From Armatimonadota bacterium (lineage in GTDB: Bacteria > Armatimonadota > JAAZEB01), in assembly GCA_012841485.1 (NCBI GenBank), contig DUUU01000603.1, positions 1 to 30,443 of the forward strand: a DNA stretch of 30,443 nt, in the 5' to 3' direction. Every line of letters begins with the position of its first letter. Within the stretch, counting starts at the first letter, position 1. The notes beneath the pieces were generated by a model that ran no database searches, had not been told where the DNA came from, and worked only from the letters and a program-made list of their open reading frames with translations. The position numbers were made by a program, and so were the translations under genes. Positions 23,316 through 30,443 of the stretch are shown piece by piece.

Positions 23316-26009
23316 GTGAGTCGACTTGGCTTGAAACGAGGATGGGCGGCGCTGGCGGCAGCGGGCGCTTTCCTGATGGCCACGATGGCCCCGGGGCGCG
23401 CGCAGACGACGACGGATCCGCTGCTTGCGAACGCGCAGGCGCTCGTTCTGCAAAACCAGTACATCCGTCTGGCCTATGGGGTGAGTGGAACGCCCGCCGT
23501 GGCTGTTCGCGCCGCGCCCGATACCAGCTTCACAGGCCGCTGGGGAATTGACACCACCGGCGGTGACCCCTCCACGGCGCTGGATGATAATCGGATTGCC
23601 TTCGCGTGGAACTTCCTGAGCTACCAGATCGAGCCCCAGCTGGAGGCGCAGGCGGACCGATGGTACCGGATCGGGAACACGCAGTTGGGCTCGTACACCA
23701 TCGGGCCTGATCGCGACGTGGCGCTTGGTCAGATTACGTCGCGCTGGAGCACCGGGAACACGATTGCGGTGACCGTGCCCTCCGGCGGCGGATCGCAGAC
23801 CATCCAGCAGCCGCCCTACGTGGACGTGGAGGAACGCCTCACGCTGGTGCGCGACATGGTGCGCGCGGAGTACCGCTTCATCAACACCGGCAGCCTGCCG
23901 CGGCGCGTGCGCGTGCGGTTCTATATGGATCCTGCCGAGGGCGGCGTGTGGACCGTTGGCCGGCAGCAGCTCGAGGTCGAGACGGAGTTCCGTGGGGGCC
24001 AGGTGCCCGTGGACTGGCGCATGTACTTGCCCGTCGCCACGCCGGAGTTGGTGCTACGCGGCATCTTCAACCGGTTTGGGGCCACGCTGCCCAACCGAGT
24101 CGTCGTCGGCGATGCGGCGCGCCTCGCATCCGGACCATGGGACTATACGGTGAACCCGAGCATCCGGCTCTCCGGCGAGCCGGACCCGCACGAGGACGCG
24201 GCTCAGGCCTACTACGAGACATTCAACTTGATGCCGTATCAATCGAAGACGCTGGTGATGTACGTCGGCCTGGGGGTTACGGACGGGGATCCCACGCCGC
24301 CGTACGTTCTGGCCGTGCAATCCCCGCGGTGCCTCGGTTTCACCCTGGGTGATGATCCGGACACGGCCGAGCGGGAGACCTCGTACGTCTCGCCCCGCAG
24401 CTTCACGGTTCAGGCGTTCATGTACAACGTTGCCGAGTTCGATATTCAGAATGCCAGTGTCTTTATCACGCTTCCGACGGGCCTGCGCCTTGCCGCTGGC
24501 GAGTCCGCCGTGCAGCAGATCGGCACCATCCTGCGGCAACGAGAAGGAGTGGCCAGCTGGCGGGTTGAGGTGGATCCGGGCGTGTCAGGCGTTCTCTCCT
24601 ACACGGTAACCTCTTCGGGAATGCCCGTAAGCGCGAAGACGGCCACCGGGAGCATCGAGGTCCCGGCGCAGGCAACGCGCGCCTTCAAGGCGGGCCTCAT
24701 GATGATGAGCGTGCCGTTCCAGTTCGCTAACCCGGATGTGCCCGTGGCGCTGAATATGTCGCCGGACCGGATTCGCCTGGCGCGGTGGGATTCCAAGGCG
24801 CGGAAGTACGCGTTCTACCCGGATTCCTCGGTCTCCACGATCATGCCTGGCATGGGGTTCTGGTTCAAGCCGGACCTGGATATGACGCTCGCGCTCAAGG
24901 ATGCGAGCCCGGTGCCGAGGAGCATGTCGGCCAACTTCATCCTGCCGATCAAGCAAGGCTGGAACATGATCGGAGCACCGTATGTCTACGCGGTGCCCTG
25001 GGCGAATACGCGCGTCTCGGATGGGCAGACGGTCCTATCGCTTGAGGATGCGGCGCGTGCCGGGTGGCTGCGGCCGACGCTATTCCGGTACAACCCGGAC
25101 CTGTCGCCGCCAGGCTACGAGTTCGATAGTCTCCTCGACTCGATGCTGGAGCCGTGGCAGGGGTATTGGGTGCGCTCGGATCGTGACTTGTTCCTCCTGA
25201 TGCCGAAGGTGACCGCGCCCTACGCTTCCATCGTCGCGCCGGACCAGCGCTCCGGGCAGCCGGCTGGGTGGCGTATCCAGTTGGCGGCGCGCACGCGGTC
25301 GGCATCGGACCTCTTCAACTTCGCCGGCGCGTCGCCGTCCTCCCCGGATGGATATGACCTCGAGGACGTGGATGAGCCGCCGGTGCCGAGCGAGGGGTTT
25401 GTGTCGCTCTCGTTCGTACACAACGATTGGGGCCGACACAACGGCGAGTACACCCAGGATATCCGGAGCAGCGACTTCGGGTTGGAGAAGACCTGGGATG
25501 TGGCCGTGCGAACCCAGGGGGATGAGGAGGTCACGATCACCTGGCCGGGCCTCAACGCTCGTCTGCCTCGCGGCCTAAACGCCACGTTGGAGGACACCAC
25601 CACCGGCCGGCGCATCTTCATGCGCACGCAGGGCGCCTACACCTTCCGGTCACAGTCGGGAAGCGTGCGCAAGCTGAAGCTGGTCGTGTCGCGGAGGGCG
25701 AACGCGGCGTTGGCGATCACCAACGTGCGGATGCAGGCGGTGCCCGGACGCTCCGGCGCGCGCGCGATCAGTTTCGAGGCGTCCGGCGATGGCGTGGTGG
25801 ATGTGCGCATCCTATCGCCGACGGGTCGCGTTGTGAGCGAGGTGACATCACGCGCGCCGGCGTGCGCTGGCTACAACAGCGTGGTCTGGGATGGGACGAA
25901 CCGTGCCGGGGCGATCCTCACCTCGGGTCTGGTCCTGGTGGAGGTATCGGCGACATCCCCGGAGGGCACGGCAGTTCGTGTCGTGTCGCCGTGTGTCCTC
26001 GTCAGGTAG
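23316..26009 (+). CDS. Exported hypothetical protein with shared C-terminal cassette
   Basis: An 897-residue protein from the GTG at 23316, with a signal peptide to about residue 30 (APGRAQT). I do not recognise the N-terminal half (about 31-455). It is beta-rich, with segments such as YRFINTGSLPRRVRVRFYMD and SKTLVMYVGLGVTDGD, and its later part (VSPRSFTVQAFMYNVAEFDI, FITLPTGLRLAAGES) resembles DUF11/CARDB-type adhesive Ig domains. From residue 460 it is homologous to the last 430-450 residues of the proteins at 12969 and 20231: GLMMMSVPF at 460, GWNMIGAPYVYAVPW at 548, EPWQGYWVR at 612, FNFAGASPSSPDGYDLEDVD from about 667, TLEDTTTGRRIFMRTQGAYT, and a FlgD-like end with VVWDGTNRAG at 856 and terminal CVLVR. 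A surface or secreted role is likely; no activity is assignable. Confidence 0.75.
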   Translation: MSRLGLKRGWAALAAAGAFLMATMAPGRAQTTTDPLLANAQALVLQNQYIRLAYGVSGTPAVAVRAAPDTSFTGRWGIDTTGGDPSTALDDNRIAFAWNFLSYQIEPQLEAQADRWYRIGNTQLGSYTIGPDRDVALGQITSRWSTGNTIAVTVPSGGGSQTIQQPPYVDVEERLTLVRDMVRAEYRFINTGSLPRRVRVRFYMDPAEGGVWTVGRQQLEVETEFRGGQVPVDWRMYLPVATPELVLRGIFNRFGATLPNRVVVGDAARLASGPWDYTVNPSIRLSGEPDPHEDAAQAYYETFNLMPYQSKTLVMYVGLGVTDGDPTPPYVLAVQSPRCLGFTLGDDPDTAERETSYVSPRSFTVQAFMYNVAEFDIQNASVFITLPTGLRLAAGESAVQQIGTILRQREGVASWRVEVDPGVSGVLSYTVTSSGMPVSAKTATGSIEVPAQATRAFKAGLMMMSVPFQFANPDVPVALNMSPDRIRLARWDSKARKYAFYPDSSVSTIMPGMGFWFKPDLDMTLALKDASPVPRSMSANFILPIKQGWNMIGAPYVYAVPWANTRVSDGQTVLSLEDAARAGWLRPTLFRYNPDLSPPGYEFDSLLDSMLEPWQGYWVRSDRDLFLLMPKVTAPYASIVAPDQRSGQPAGWRIQLAARTRSASDLFNFAGASPSSPDGYDLEDVDEPPVPSEGFVSLSFVHNDWGRHNGEYTQDIRSSDFGLEKTWDVAVRTQGDEEVTITWPGLNARLPRGLNATLEDTTTGRRIFMRTQGAYTFRSQSGSVRKLKLVVSRRANAALAITNVRMQAVPGRSGARAISFEASGDGVVDVRILSPTGRVVSEVTSRAPACAGYNSVVWDGTNRAGAILTSGLVLVEVSATSPEGTAVRVVSPCVLVR

Positions 26010-26080
26010 CGCGGGGCGAGCCCGCGAACCGCACAGGGTGCCGGGGGGCCCCAGAGGGGGTGCATCGCATCGGGCTCGCC
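26010..26080 (+). terminator. Inverted repeats after the 897-residue gene
   Basis: CGCGGG/CCCGCG (26010-26015 with 26021-26026) forms a 6-bp hairpin right after the stop. Alternatively GGCGAGCCCG (26014-26023) pairs perfectly with CGGGCTCGCC (26071-26080). The two folds exclude each other. There is no T-tract. A small inverted repeat CAGTG-N5-CACTG at 26184-26198 is the only other structure before the next gene, and no clear promoter is visible. Confidence 0.4.
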
Positions 26081-26222
26081 GGCGTGGGCGCGTGCAGGGC
26101 GGGGTGAGTGTCGGTGAGGCTGATCGCCGGTGGAAGGCGACGGCGTAGGCGTGGGGCCTGCGTTGCGGCGCGCCAGAGTAGATCAGTGTGTAGCACTGTT
26201 GTAGAGAGCAAGGAGAAGGTTC

Positions 26223-27494
26223 ATGGCGGAGAAACTCGCGATTGAGGGTGGTGCACCGATCACCAAAGATCCATTCCCTGGATGGCCGTACTTCGATGAG
26301 GAGTCGATCCAGGCGGCGATGGAGCCGCTTCGCAGTGGTAAGGTGAACTACTGGACCGGACCGATTGGCATGCAGTTCGAGCAGAAGTTCGCCGAGTGGT
26401 GTGGCGCGCGCTACGGCATCTCGACGAGTAACGGCACGAGCGCGTTGCACACGGCACTGGCCGGGCTCGGGATCGGCCCTGGCGATGAAGTGATCGTGCC
26501 GTCCTACACGTTCATTGCTTCCTCCTTCTCGGTCTGCCAGGCGGGCGCGATTCCCGTCTTCGCGGATGTGGAGAAGGAGAGCCACACGCTGGACCCGGCA
26601 TCCGTCGAGGCGGCGATCAGCGAGCGAACGCGCGCGATCTTGCCAGTACACCTCTATGGGATCATGTCGAACATGGGCCCGATCCTCGAGATCGCGAAGA
26701 AGCACAATCTCTTCGTGGTTGAGGACTGCGCCCAAGCCCACGGCGCGGAGTATAAGGGCAAGCGCGCCGGCACCATCGGGGATATCGGCGCCTTCTCCTT
26801 CTGCCAGAGCAAGCACTTCACGACCGGTGGCGAGGGTGGCTGCGTGGTCACCGATGACGAGGATGTGGCGTGGCTGTGCCGCTCGTTCCGCGACCACGGC
26901 TACGACGTGGCGCAGCGCCTGAAGCTCCTCGATCTGGAGGCGAAGCTGCCGTACATCCACAACATGGTTGGCTTCAACTATCGCCTGACGGAGATGCAGT
27001 CGGCCATCGGGTTGGTGCAGTTGTCCAAGATGGATAACTGGAATCTGAAGAATCGCCGGCGAAACGGCGAGATGCTGACCCGCCTGCTGCAGGAGTGCGA
27101 GGAGATCGAGACTCTCCCGCTGGATACTCCCGAACGCCGGAATTCCTACTGGCTGTATCCGATTTCCATGCGCATGGAGCGCCTCTCGTGCGACATCAAG
27201 CAGTTCACCGCGGCGCTCGGTGCCGAGGGCATTCCGGCAGGCCCGGTGCTCTGGCCGCAGTGCTACCAGGAGAAGGCGTATCAGGAGCGGCGCGGCTTCG
27301 GTCGGTTGAGCTACCCGTTCGGCGACCCGTCTGCGCGCCCCGAGGCGGTGCAGTACGATAAGGTGTACTGCCCGAACGCGGCGTACCTCGAGAAGAACAC
27401 CTTCTTCGTCCCGGTTCACCCGGTGTACGAGGAGAAGCATATGGAGCAGATTGCTGCGGCGATCCTGAAGGTGGCCGCGGCATACGCGAAGTAA
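26223..27494 (+). CDS. DegT/DnrJ/EryC1/StrS family PLP-dependent aminotransferase
   Basis: A 423-residue fold-type I aminotransferase. These enzymes use pyridoxal phosphate to transaminate keto sugars or keto inositols for polysaccharide or natural-product synthesis. The PLP lysine is K197 in SFCQSKHFTTGGEGG. Other family marks are TSNGTSALHTAL (cofactor phosphate binding), VIVPSYTFIASS, PVHLYG, and the D of VVEDCAQAHGAEY that pairs with the PLP ring nitrogen. MVGFNYRLTEMQSAIGLVQL completes the signature. The C-terminal region has an insert (QERRGFGRLSYPFGDPSARP) seen in some subgroups. AAGGAG at 26210-26215 fixes the ATG. No sugar-nucleotide genes are adjacent, so the substrate is open; a surface-glycan role next to the exported cluster is possible. 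Confidence 0.92.
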   Translation: MAEKLAIEGGAPITKDPFPGWPYFDEESIQAAMEPLRSGKVNYWTGPIGMQFEQKFAEWCGARYGISTSNGTSALHTALAGLGIGPGDEVIVPSYTFIASSFSVCQAGAIPVFADVEKESHTLDPASVEAAISERTRAILPVHLYGIMSNMGPILEIAKKHNLFVVEDCAQAHGAEYKGKRAGTIGDIGAFSFCQSKHFTTGGEGGCVVTDDEDVAWLCRSFRDHGYDVAQRLKLLDLEAKLPYIHNMVGFNYRLTEMQSAIGLVQLSKMDNWNLKNRRRNGEMLTRLLQECEEIETLPLDTPERRNSYWLYPISMRMERLSCDIKQFTAALGAEGIPAGPVLWPQCYQEKAYQERRGFGRLSYPFGDPSARPEAVQYDKVYCPNAAYLEKNTFFVPVHPVYEEKHMEQIAAAILKVAAAYAK

Positions 27495-27504
27495 AGTAAG
27501 CGCG

Positions 27505-27559
27505 ACGGCGTGGGCAAGGCAGGAGCCGGTGGGTTTGGCGCCTGCCCTGCCCACGCCGT
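27505..27559 (+). terminator. Long hairpin after the aminotransferase gene
   Basis: Two 19-base arms (27505-27523 and 27541-27559) pair with a single A-C mismatch around a 17-base loop, starting 10 bases after the stop. A short TTT follows at 27564-27566. This is the strongest terminator-like structure in the window. Its right arm begins CCTGCCCTGCCCAC, repeated exactly at 29558-29571. Confidence 0.7.
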
Positions 27560-27604
27560 TCGCTTTCCGCCGGCGGAGGGGATTCGACAATCGCCACGGT
27601 AGCG

Positions 27605-28798
27605 TTGAAGCCGCGCGCACTTCGGATGCGGCTTCAGATTCACTATCTCCTCCTTTTCGCGCCCTTTGCCATCGCGACCACGTACCAGAACCTTCACTTC
27701 AAGCGGTGCGGCTTCAGCGAGTCCGAGATCGGCACCCTGAATGCCCTGGCGGCTCTCCTTGCGGTGCTCTCGCCGCCTCTCTGGGGCATGCTCACCGACC
27801 GGGCAGGTGATAAGCGCATCCCTCTCGCGCTCCTCTTTCTTGCCTCCGGGGCAACTTATCCCCTGTTCCTGCTTGCAGACTCCCTCGGCAGCGCGCTGCT
27901 CATTCAGGCAGTGTTCAACTTCTCATACGCGCCGTGCATCCCGCTCACGGATGCCATTGCCCTGGAGCTGCTGCCGCGCGCGGGTGGAGACTACGGCCGG
28001 ATCCGGCTGTGGGGCTCGCTCGGTTTCATTGTCACGTTGCTGGTGTCTGGCCTTTTCCTCGGAGGCGGGCCGCTGGCGCCAAAGGGTGGGGGAGATCTCG
28101 TCGCCACATTTGTGGCGTTTGGGATTGTGCGGGTTCTAGGCGCGGCGTGGGTGCTCTCGCTTCCGCGGGGAGAGGCGCCCCAGGCAGTGGCGACCTACCG
28201 AGGCGACCTCGGCGCGCTGTTTCGTGACCGGGGCTTTCTCCTTTTCTTGGCGGCAACGTTCCTTTGCAACACGGCGCTACGCTCCTACTACGTCTTCCTG
28301 AGCATCTACCTGGATGGGCTCGGCGTGAGTGACAGCATGAAGGGCGTCTTCTGGAGCCTTGGGGTGGCCGCAGAGGTGGTCTTCATGGTGTTCGCATGGC
28401 GCCTGGTTCGGACCATGGGTGTGCGCGGCATGCTGATTCTGGGGATGGCGGGCGGGGCGCTGCGCTTGGTGCTCTTCTCATTCTCCCTCCCGGTTGGGGC
28501 CGTGGCTCTGGCCCAGGGCTTGCACGCACTGGCGTTTGGCGCCACGCACATCGCATCGCTGACGTTCATCAATGCGAGCGTGCCGGACCGTTTCCGCGCC
28601 AGCGGGCAGACACTGCACGCCGCCGTCGTAGGCGGGATTGGGGGCGTGGTGGGTGCTCGCCTGGCCGGGGATCTGGCTCAGGCGTGGGGCATCCCGGCCG
28701 CGTTTCGCGCCTGCGGGCTGCTCGCGGGGGTGGCCGCGCTGCTCGTGTTGCTGCTGCCGGAGCGCCAGATGAGGACGGGGGAGAGCAAGAGTGGATGA
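27605..28798 (+). CDS. Major facilitator superfamily transporter (MFS_1-like / HcaT-type)
   Basis: A 397-residue membrane protein with about 11-12 hydrophobic segments. It belongs to the MFS group related to HcaT/PPP and nucleoside-proton symporters (Pfam PF12832-like). Marks are the N-terminal LLLFAPFAIATTYQNLHFK helix, GMLTDRAGDKR (the loop 2-3 motif) and the TM4-5 signature PLTDAIALELL with YGRIRLWGSLGF. The cargo is unknown. The start is uncertain: TTG at 27605 has GGAGGGG only at 27575-27581, too far upstream, and ATG at 27626 has no ribosome binding site, so the first few residues are unsure. The stop overlaps the next gene by 8 bases, which implies translational coupling with the LOG-family gene. 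Confidence 0.85.
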   Translation: MKPRALRMRLQIHYLLLFAPFAIATTYQNLHFKRCGFSESEIGTLNALAALLAVLSPPLWGMLTDRAGDKRIPLALLFLASGATYPLFLLADSLGSALLIQAVFNFSYAPCIPLTDAIALELLPRAGGDYGRIRLWGSLGFIVTLLVSGLFLGGGPLAPKGGGDLVATFVAFGIVRVLGAAWVLSLPRGEAPQAVATYRGDLGALFRDRGFLLFLAATFLCNTALRSYYVFLSIYLDGLGVSDSMKGVFWSLGVAAEVVFMVFAWRLVRTMGVRGMLILGMAGGALRLVLFSFSLPVGAVALAQGLHALAFGATHIASLTFINASVPDRFRASGQTLHAAVVGGIGGVVGARLAGDLAQAWGIPAAFRACGLLAGVAALLVLLLPERQMRTGESKSG

Positions 28799-29534
28799 GA
28801 TCCGGGAGCGATATCAACGGGTGCTCGAGGAGTACCTGACGCTGGATACGCTGCTGCGCAGTGTGGAGAATACCCACTTTCGCGTGTGCATCTTCGGGTC
28901 TGCCCGGATCAGGCCTAGCGACAACACCTACCGCCTGGTCCTTAACCTGGCGCGGCAGTTGGCCTACGAGGGGATCGATATCGTGACGGGCGGCGGTCCC
29001 GGGCTCATGGAGGCGGCGAACCGCGGGGTGCATGAGGCGCGCACAGGCGTGAGTACCTCGTATGGCGTGACCATCGAGCTTCCCACCCTGGCCGAGATGG
29101 CGAACAAGCACCTGGATGTGAAGAGCTCGCACAAGCGCTTCTCCCTGCGACTGGATGAGTTCATGCGCCTCACTCACGCCGTGATCGTGGCCTCGGGTGG
29201 GATCGGCACGTTGTTGGAGCTGGCCTACGTGTGGCAGTTGCTCCAGGTGGGCTTGATCGAGGAGCGCCCCGTGGTGCTGCTGGGGAAACGGCTATGGGGC
29301 GGACTGATCGACTGGATGAACCGGGAGATGGTGCGCTGCGGTTTCGTGAGCCCGGAGGATATGGAACTGGTGCAGGTGGTGGAGACGCCGGATGAGGCGC
29401 TTGAGATCGTGCGAGAGGCTCACCAACGCTTTCTGGCTGCACAGGCACAGCAAGCGGAAGCTCCGCCGCCAGGAGAGAGGCCGCCGCGTGGGGGAGCGCT
29501 TCCGCCCCTGCCGTCCGGGGCGCCTCCGGCTTGA
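28791..29534 (+). CDS. LOG/TIGR00730-type Rossmann-fold protein (nucleotide N-glycosidase family)
   Basis: A 247-residue protein starting at a GTG inside the end of the MFS gene, with GGGGGAGAG upstream. It has the LOG-family Rossmann motifs: FGSARIRPSDN, GGGPGLMEAANRG, SHKRFSLRLDEFM with R116, and SGGIGTLLE with E143. R116 and E143 are the positions expected for the catalytic pair of LOG/PpnN enzymes, which cleave ribose-5-phosphate from nucleotides. The canonical P of PGGxGT is S135 here. Proteins of this type are called cytokinin-activating or nucleotide 5'-monophosphate nucleosidases; which nucleotide is cleaved cannot be read. The last 35 residues form an Ala/Gln then Pro/Gly-rich low-complexity tail beyond the domain, unusual for the family. 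Confidence 0.86.
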   Translation: MDEIRERYQRVLEEYLTLDTLLRSVENTHFRVCIFGSARIRPSDNTYRLVLNLARQLAYEGIDIVTGGGPGLMEAANRGVHEARTGVSTSYGVTIELPTLAEMANKHLDVKSSHKRFSLRLDEFMRLTHAVIVASGGIGTLLELAYVWQLLQVGLIEERPVVLLGKRLWGGLIDWMNREMVRCGFVSPEDMELVQVVETPDEALEIVREAHQRFLAAQAQQAEAPPPGERPPRGGALPPLPSGAPPA

Positions 29535-29537
29535 TGG

Positions 29538-29574
29538 GTGGTGGGCAGGGCGGCCAGCCTGCCCTGCCCACCAC
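29538..29574. terminator. Perfect 14-bp hairpin between convergent genes
   Basis: GTGGTGGGCAGGGC (29538-29551) and GCCCTGCCCACCAC (29561-29574) pair without mismatch around a 9-base loop. It lies between the LOG-family stop (29534) and the minus-strand stop at 29584, so it can serve both directions. Neither strand has a T-tract after it. Confidence 0.65.
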
Positions 29575-29583
29575 GGGTGGGAG

Positions 29584-30443
29584 CTACCGCTTTCGTAGCA
29601 TCTTGGCCGTTGCCTCGCCGCCGTTCTGAATGTAGAGAAGCGGCGTGGGCCGATCCACTCCTTCGATATAGGCGGGTCGGGCCTGCCACGGGGTCGCGGA
29701 GAGCACGTTCGCCAGGTCCATCCAGTACTCCAGGCGCGCCGGGTTGAGACCCCAGTTCATATGGAAGTGATTGGCTGGCGCGAACTGCTTGTACTCGCCC
29801 ATCGTGGCGTACTTGGGCACCACCCAGGTATGGGGCCAGGTGGGGTTCGAGGTGTTTGCCACGGCGTGAGCGAGCTTCTCGGGTAGGTCCACCGTGACCG
29901 CCTCGTCCCAGATGAGGGAGAAGAGGCCGCTGAGCGTATTGTAGCCAAGGCGGCCGGCGATCCCGTCGATACCGCCCGGGGAGATGAAGGTGACCGAGTT
30001 GCCCTTCCCAGGAAAGTAACCGGGATCTGCCTGTGGCATCGAGACGCGCGAGAGGAGTTCCTTCACGCTGGCCCCGGGCTTGCCGGCCCAATCGAAGGAG
30101 GCGCTGCCGGAGTTGTTGCCATCCACCAGGCCCTTGCGGCGCCAGAGCGCGTCCGGCTCCACATCGCCCAGGCCCAGGCTATCTGCGAGCTGGTTGATCT
30201 CCCACGGCTCCCACACCTTGCGGAAGTCCATAAAGAGGGGTGGGGTCCCCCCACCGAGGTAGGTGAAGGCGAGCATGGTGAGAAGAGCCTGGGTATCGGC
30301 TTCCGTGGCGAACGGGAGCGGCGGCTTGGGGCCGTTGTGGTCAAAGCTGGAGTTGAAGAGCGACTCCATGACGTCGGCCACCGGGAGCGGGATGCCACGG
30401 CGGTCAGAACCCCACTCAAGCTGGTTCATGAACCCACCGCCGA
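29584..30443 (-). CDS. L-fucose isomerase family protein, N-terminally truncated by the window edge
   Basis: The frame stays open to the right edge (GGGF precedes the first internal Met at 30429), so this is the C-terminal part, about 286 residues. It aligns by eye with the C-terminal half of FucI-type aldose-ketose isomerases: VMESLFNSSFDHNGPKPPLP, ATEADTQALLTM with the expected metal-ligand Asp (nt 30295-30297), TPPLFMDFRKVW, NSGSASFDW, NTSNPTWPHTWVVP, and NHFHMNWG, whose histidines correspond to the His metal ligand region. FucI converts L-fucose to L-fuculose using manganese. The C-terminus differs from the E. coli enzyme, so the sugar may be another aldose. It is convergent with the LOG-family gene and probably belongs to a separate sugar-catabolic unit to the right. 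Confidence 0.8.
   Translation of the reverse strand, partial: GGGFMNQLEWGSDRRGIPLPVADVMESLFNSSFDHNGPKPPLPFATEADTQALLTMLAFTYLGGGTPPLFMDFRKVWEPWEINQLADSLGLGDVEPDALWRRKGLVDGNNSGSASFDWAGKPGASVKELLSRVSMPQADPGYFPGKGNSVTFISPGGIDGIAGRLGYNTLSGLFSLIWDEAVTVDLPEKLAHAVANTSNPTWPHTWVVPKYATMGEYKQFAPANHFHMNWGLNPARLEYWMDLANVLSATPWQARPAYIEGVDRPTPLLYIQNGGEATAKMLRKR

Overview
The window is GC-rich bacterial DNA with ordinary bacterial gene structure. It carries ribosomal protein S1 and dephospho-CoA kinase as housekeeping genes, many GTG and TTG starts, and strong AGGAGG-type ribosome binding sites. Secreted beta-propeller proteins, a DUF4091 protein, a Cys-type sulfatase, a ceramidase-fold enzyme and large multidomain exported proteins with CarboxypepD_reg and FlgD-like domains would fit an environmental heterotroph such as a member of Armatimonadota or a nearby little-cultured phylum. 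That placement is an inference from gene content only. I saw no tRNA, rRNA, CRISPR array, insertion sequence or phage gene.

Region 1 (3-9737) is a plus-strand catabolic-looking run: the 3' end of a GSDH-type sugar dehydrogenase gene, a secreted DUF4091 protein, a sulfatase, a UPF0114/YqhA membrane protein, two secreted propeller or repeat proteins, and a cytosolic neutral-ceramidase-like protein. Gaps between several genes are only 7-30 bases, which suggests co-transcription. Together they look like a pathway for dismantling a sulfated glycan or glycoconjugate, but no substrate can be read from the sequence.

Region 2 (9738-12563) holds a 659-base gene-free stretch with a run of adjacent GC-rich hairpins, then rpsA and coaE.

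Region 3 (12564-26009) is the most distinctive part. A good sigma70-type promoter (TTGCAA, 17 bases, TATAAT) precedes four exported-protein genes in a row. Three of them (1785, 994 and 897 residues) have unrelated N-terminal halves: a TolB-like propeller with CarboxypepD_reg repeats, a dead M6 metalloprotease-like domain, and an unrecognised domain. All three end in the same roughly 430-450-residue C-terminal cassette, which finishes in -VR. The fourth protein joins a CsgG-like domain, a FlgT_C-like domain, one membrane segment and FN3-like domains. I read this as a candidate undescribed surface display or secretion system, with a shared C-terminal sorting or anchoring cassette and a CsgG-like partner.

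Region 4 (26010-30443) has a DegT/DnrJ/EryC1 aminotransferase, an MFS transporter overlapping a LOG-family gene, and, convergent on the minus strand, the C-terminal part of an L-fucose isomerase family protein. Many genes are followed by a strong GC-rich hairpin with no T-tract. Two of these hairpins share an identical 14-base arm.
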